DNA from: Bosea sp. 124
GTDB lineage: Bacteria; Pseudomonadota; Alphaproteobacteria; Rhizobiales; Beijerinckiaceae
Direction of reading: 5' to 3'
Assembly: GCF_003046175.1 (NCBI RefSeq)
Contig: NZ_PZZM01000001.1
Coordinates: forward strand, 2,807,001 to 2,871,000
Length of the DNA stretch: 64,000 nucleotides
The position numbers were made by a program, and so were the translations under genes. Positions 60,436-64,000 of this stretch are shown here, piece by piece. Position 1 is the first letter of the stretch. Every line of letters begins with the position of its first letter. The notes beneath the pieces were generated by a model that made no database searches, was not told the DNA's origin, and worked only from the letters and a program-made list of their open reading frames with translations.

Positions 60436-62544
60436 TCACCCCGAAAGCTGGTCGCGGCGCAATTCCTCCAGGATCGAGAGCCTTCCAAGTGCCTGTTTGA
60501 GGTCCGCCACATGCGCCTTGCCGAGGAGCGCGGGCGCGACGCGGTTCGACGGGGCGAGGCCCGCGGCGATATCGGCGAGCTGCTGGCGCAGGATGCAGTC
60601 GAGGATCAGCGCATGGTCCCGGTCGATCGTGGCGAGGTCCTGCGTCGCCCCGCTTCCAAGGCCCGCCACCGCTTCCAGCCGCGCCTGCGTCGGACGGTGA
60701 GGCACGCCGTGGTGCAGGGCGAGAAGCCGCGCCGTGGTGACGATATCCTTCAGGCCCGTCCGCTTGAGGTCGATGCGGCCGTCCTCGTCGGTGCGAAGCC
60801 CGCCAAAGAGACCGAGCCCGGCAGCGGGCGGGCCGGCATTCTCGGCGAGCAGTTTCAGAAAGGCGGTCTGGCCGCGCGCGGCTGCCCAGGCATCGCGCCA
60901 GAGCCGTTCGGCCATGGCCCGGTCGCCATGCACGGCCTGGAAATCGAAGACGATGTCGACGCTGAGGAGGTCTTTCGGGTTCGAGCGGCCGAGCCATTGG
61001 GCAATGCGGCTGCGCCAGGTTGCGACCGAGCCGCGGAAGTCCGGCTCCGAGGCCATGACGCCGCCCTTGCACAGCGGCACGCCGATTTCGTCGAGGATCG
61101 CGGCCATGCGGCTGCCGAGGCGCGCGAACCACCTGTCCTCCTCGCCACCCGGTTCCCCGTCCGCGAAGACCAGCGCATTGTCCTGGTCCATGGCGAGCAG
61201 GCTCTCGCCCCGCCCGGCCGAGCCGAGGACCAGCACGACATAGGCGCAGGGCGGGGGGGCGGCGCCGTCGGCCCTCAGTTCTGCCTCGGCGAGGATCGCC
61301 GCCCGGCGTGTGAGGGCGCCGACCTCGCGGGCGATGACCGCCGCGATCATCCGGGCCGGCACATCCTCCGCCAGCAGGGCGCGCGCCATCAGCGGCAGCC
61401 TGGCCCAGATCTGGCCGAGGGCTGGGATGTCCGGAGCGGTGTCGATATCGTCGCCGAGAGCGACGGCCGTGCTCGCGCGCAATTGCAGTAGCTTGAGCGG
61501 CGTGACGACCCCGACGACGTGGTCGTGCTCGTCCGTCACCGCGAGGTGGCGGATGTTGCGCGAACTCATCCGCCCGATGGCGCGGTAGAGGAAGGCATCG
61601 GCTGGAACGGCGACGACGGGGCGCGAGGCGAAGCGCACCGCCGACATGGCCAGCGCCCCGGCACCATGGCGCGCCATGGCCCGGAGCACGTCGCGTTCGG
61701 TCAGGATCGCCGTTCCGCCGGGGCTGGCATCGGCGTGCCCGAGAAAGACCGAGCTGAGGCGCTCACCCGCCATGACGGTCAGGACCTCGGAGATCGGGGT
61801 CGCGTCGGGGAGGATGACGGGGTTGGCGCGCATCACGTCGCGCACGCGGTGGCGATAGGGATAGCTGTCGAGCTTCGGCAGCGGGTCGCCCTCATGTGCC
61901 GGCGCCTGCAGCTCCCAGGCGGGCGGCACCGCCCCGGCCATGGCGTCGGCGATGCGGCGGCTGGCGGAGATGGCCTCGCCGACGGTGCGGATGCCCCTGT
62001 CGCGCAGGCGCGGCGCGAGCGCGAGGAAGACGAGCCCCGCGGCCATCGCGTCACCGAGGGCGCGATGCCGCTGCTGCGGAGCGATCTCGAGCCAGGCCCC
62101 AAGCGCCTCGAGCGAATAGGAGGGAAGGCCGGGCTCCGCCAACTGGGCGAGCAGGCGGACATCGAGGGCGATGGGCCTGACGAAGCGCTGGCCCAGCCGC
62201 TCGGCCTCGCGGGCCAGCATGGCGATGTCGAATCCGACGGTATGGCCGATCAGGATGCGGCCTTCGATGAAGGCCATGAGCCCGGGATGCAACACCTCGA
62301 AGGAGGGCGCTCCGGCGAGGGCCGTGCCGTCGATGCCGTGGACAGCCCAGGCGCTGGCCGGAATCTCGGCATCGCAGGCGATCAGGCTCTGGAAGGCGTT
62401 GTGCCGGTCGAGGCGGCCGCCGTCGAGATGGATCGCCGCGATCTCGATCATCCGTGCGCGCCGGATGTCGAGGCCGGTGGTCTCGGCGTCGAGCGCGACG
62501 CCGCGGATCGCGAAAAGCGGCGTGGCCTGCAGCAGCTTCGGCAT
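60436..62544 (-). CDS. Exonuclease-CBS-DUF294 nucleotidyltransferase fusion protein
   Basis: A 702-residue three-part protein. Residues about 10-190 form a DEDDh exonuclease (DnaQ-like: ALDAETTGL, HTVGFDIAML, HRALGDAMA). Residues about 225-355 hold two CBS domains (VRDVMRANPVILPD; RNIRHLAVTDEHDHVVGVV). Residues about 375-520 are a DUF294 nucleotidyltransferase (LGSAGRGESLLAMDQDNALVF, GlnD-like GSxxRxE...DxD). A DUF294 C-terminal helical domain closes the chain. Nucleotide sensing by CBS and transfer or cleavage of nucleotides is inferred. It is upstream of the carbamoyltransferase on the same strand (gap 116 bases). Confidence 0.86.
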   Translation of the reverse strand: MPKLLQATPLFAIRGVALDAETTGLDIRRARMIEIAAIHLDGGRLDRHNAFQSLIACDAEIPASAWAVHGIDGTALAGAPSFEVLHPGLMAFIEGRILIGHTVGFDIAMLAREAERLGQRFVRPIALDVRLLAQLAEPGLPSYSLEALGAWLEIAPQQRHRALGDAMAAGLVFLALAPRLRDRGIRTVGEAISASRRIADAMAGAVPPAWELQAPAHEGDPLPKLDSYPYRHRVRDVMRANPVILPDATPISEVLTVMAGERLSSVFLGHADASPGGTAILTERDVLRAMARHGAGALAMSAVRFASRPVVAVPADAFLYRAIGRMSSRNIRHLAVTDEHDHVVGVVTPLKLLQLRASTAVALGDDIDTAPDIPALGQIWARLPLMARALLAEDVPARMIAAVIAREVGALTRRAAILAEAELRADGAAPPPCAYVVLVLGSAGRGESLLAMDQDNALVFADGEPGGEEDRWFARLGSRMAAILDEIGVPLCKGGVMASEPDFRGSVATWRSRIAQWLGRSNPKDLLSVDIVFDFQAVHGDRAMAERLWRDAWAAARGQTAFLKLLAENAGPPAAGLGLFGGLRTDEDGRIDLKRTGLKDIVTTARLLALHHGVPHRPTQARLEAVAGLGSGATQDLATIDRDHALILDCILRQQLADIAAGLAPSNRVAPALLGKAHVADLKQALGRLSILEELRRDQLSG

Positions 62545-62637
62545 GCGGTTGTCCCCGCCCTTTGCGAAGCAACCTAATGGCAGGCCCGAGGGCTGGCCAG
62601 AGACCTTTCGGCGAAGAGCCGGGCCGGCATGTTGCCG

Positions 62638-63270
62638 TTACGGGCGCTTCAGCGCTGCCCCGATCAGCGCCTTGGCGTCGTCGCTCGCCCAGTCGGCCGG
62701 GCCCTGGAGGATCGCGAGTTCGCAGCCCTCAGTATCGATGATCAGGCTGACCGGCATGCCCTCGACCTTGCGGGCGGCGCGCAGGTCCTGGAAGACCTTG
62801 GCCTGCGGGTCGGCGTAATAGGGCAGGGCAGCGATCTTGCGATCGGCCAGCCAGGCCTTCGGCTTGTCGAGGTTGCGGGTGTCGATGTTGATGGCGACCA
62901 CCGCGAAGCCGGGGCCACCGAGCGCCGCCTGCAGCGCGTCGAGTGCCGGCATCTCCTTGAGGCAGGGCGGGCACCATGTCGCCCAGAGATTGACCAGCAG
63001 CGTGCGACCCTTGAAGGCCGACAGCGAGGTCGGCGTCCCGTCGGGGCCGTGGAAGGCGAGGTCCGGCGTCGGCATCGGCGTGGTATTGACCTGCACGGCG
63101 GCGACCTCACCGCGTGCGAGCGGCGCCATCCGTGCCGCTGTCGTGCGGGCAGCACTGCAAGAACCGGAATTGCCGGCATTGCCCGCGACGGAGTAGAAGG
63201 CCGCGACGCCGGCGACAGCGACGAGGGCAAGCGCTCCGAAGGCGGCGAAGATTTTCGATCGTGACGTCAT
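62638..63270 (-). CDS. tlpA: Membrane-anchored thioredoxin-like TlpA
   Basis: A 210-residue thiol-disulfide protein. The N-terminal membrane anchor ([20 protein letters not shown]) is followed by the thioredoxin fold with active site [11 protein letters not shown]. An extra loop with cysteines near residue 38 (GSCSAAR) and later (EGCELA) matches rhizobial TlpA, which reduces cytochrome oxidase assembly partners. It is divergent from argH with only 29 bases between the start codons. Confidence 0.9.
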   Translation of the reverse strand: MTSRSKIFAAFGALALVAVAGVAAFYSVAGNAGNSGSCSAARTTAARMAPLARGEVAAVQVNTTPMPTPDLAFHGPDGTPTSLSAFKGRTLLVNLWATWCPPCLKEMPALDALQAALGGPGFAVVAINIDTRNLDKPKAWLADRKIAALPYYADPQAKVFQDLRAARKVEGMPVSLIIDTEGCELAILQGPADWASDDAKALIGAALKRP

Positions 63271-63299
63271 CGCGCGTCCTCAAAGCAGGAAAGACCGTC

Positions 63300-64000
63300 G
63301 TGAGCAATCGCATGTGGGGTGGACGTTTCGCCACGGGTCCCGACGCCATCATGGAGGAGATCAACGCCTCCATCGATTTCGACCAGCGCCTTTGGCGACA
63401 GGACATCCGCGGCTCGCTCGCCCATGCAGCGATGCTGGGCGAGACCGGCATCCTGACGAAGCAGGATGTGGCCGCGATCAGCGCCGGGCTCAAGCAGGTC
63501 GAGGCCGATATCGAGGCCGGCAGCTTCACGTTCTCGCGCGCGCTCGAGGACGTCCACATGAACGTCGAGAGCAGCCTGAAGGATCGGATCGGCGCTGCCG
63601 CCGGGCGTCTCCACACCGGCCGCTCGCGCAACGACCAGGTCGCGACGGACATGAAGCTGTGGGTGCGCGACACGCTCGACCAGCTCGACGAGCAGATGGC
63701 CGACCTCCAGCTCGCGCTGGCCGAAAAGGCGGAGGCCCATGCCGGCTCGGTGATGCCGGGCTTCACCCATCTCCAGTCGGCGCAGCCCGTCACCTTCGGC
63801 CATCATCTGCTGGCCTATGTCGAGATGCTCGGTCGCGACCGCGGACGTGTCCGCGACGCGCGCGCCCGGCTGAACGAAAGCCCGCTCGGGGCGGCTGCGC
63901 TCGCCGGCACCTCCTTCCCGATCGACCGCGAGATGACGGCGAAGGCGCTGGGCTTCGATCGCCCGACCGCGAACTCGCTCGATTCGGTCTCGGATCGCGA
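63300..64000 (+). CDS. argH: Argininosuccinate lyase, 5' part (runs off the window)
   Basis: The first 233 codons of argH, last step of arginine synthesis. The GTG start at 63300 gives [15 protein letters not shown], the usual ArgH N-terminus. Further ArgH landmarks are [24 protein letters not shown] and [20 protein letters not shown], plus the [19 protein letters not shown] block with an active-site region. The gene continues past the last base. The intergenic space before it is only 29 bases, so its promoter must overlap tlpA. Confidence 0.94.
   Translation, partial: MSNRMWGGRFATGPDAIMEEINASIDFDQRLWRQDIRGSLAHAAMLGETGILTKQDVAAISAGLKQVEADIEAGSFTFSRALEDVHMNVESSLKDRIGAAAGRLHTGRSRNDQVATDMKLWVRDTLDQLDEQMADLQLALAEKAEAHAGSVMPGFTHLQSAQPVTFGHHLLAYVEMLGRDRGRVRDARARLNESPLGAAALAGTSFPIDREMTAKALGFDRPTANSLDSVSDR

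Noticed and set aside
60319..61132. N-terminal extension of the carbamoyltransferase frame
   Set aside because: The frame is open but overlaps the upstream fusion gene in another frame; homology begins at MTYTIGLATT (60319).

Overview
The window is 64 kb of GC-rich, tightly packed chromosome from an alphaproteobacterium, most likely of the order Hyphomicrobiales (Rhizobiales) and possibly Bosea or a relative. The evidence is an Irr-type and a Mur-type Fur protein, iron-control-element-like palindromes, CpdR, a ROSE-like leader before a small heat-shock gene, GTG starts and ATGA overlaps. The genus is inferred, not shown. There is no insertion sequence, integrase, phage gene, CRISPR array or rRNA; this is core chromosome with 54 protein genes, one tRNA and one probable sRNA.

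Layout. 0-3 kb: periplasmic glucan protein, small GNAT acetyltransferase and glutathionyl-hydroquinone reductase. 3.1-7.3 kb: a Mur/Fur regulator divergent from a four-gene sitABCD manganese/iron ABC transporter, with two Fur-type palindromes between them. 7.3-10.3 kb: transglutaminase-like protein, LLM oxidoreductase and an SGNH hydrolase coupled to a small membrane protein. 10.5-12.6 kb: an OmpR-type two-component pair. 12.9-18.4 kb: serA, an NfeD/SPFH membrane pair and a single-chain AceE/transketolase-like enzyme. 18.5-22.8 kb: two envelope proteins of unknown function, asd and a DMT exporter. 22.9-26.6 kb: a TetR regulator divergent from an EmrAB-type efflux pump with two identical operators. 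26.7-28.2 kb: irr, bfd and bfr (iron sensing and storage) with two iron-control-element-like palindromes.

28.3-40 kb: MOSC protein, double cold-shock protein, an M20 amidohydrolase, FAD oxidoreductase, tRNA-Val(GAC), cpdR, an N-formylglutamate amidohydrolase, a probable MmgR/alpha-r8-like sRNA, hisN, an alpha/beta hydrolase, hsp20 with an RpoH-like promoter and ROSE-like leader, a proline-rich exported protein and threonine aldolase. 40.3-46.6 kb: gltB-gltD glutamate synthase. 46.7-50 kb: DUF459 hydrolase, lytic transglycosylase with a CtrA-type box, and an Rnk-type factor. 50-53.5 kb: galE, galU, an NDUFAF5-like protein and a thioesterase. 53.5-58.5 kb: TadG/VWA-like protein, purL, bolA, DUF29, grxD and a DUF1272 zinc-ribbon-like protein. 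58.6-64 kb: NodU-type carbamoyltransferase, an exonuclease-CBS-DUF294 fusion, tlpA and the 5' part of argH.

The clearest theme is metal homeostasis (Mur-sit and Irr-bfd-bfr). The most novel-looking signals are regulatory RNA (sRNA at 34.8 kb, ROSE-like leader at 37.0 kb) and unusual protein architectures (exonuclease-CBS-DUF294 fusion, orphan carbamoyltransferase, double cold-shock protein with a glycine-rich linker, AceE-like enzyme without E2/E3 neighbours). No convincing unknown multi-gene system was seen.
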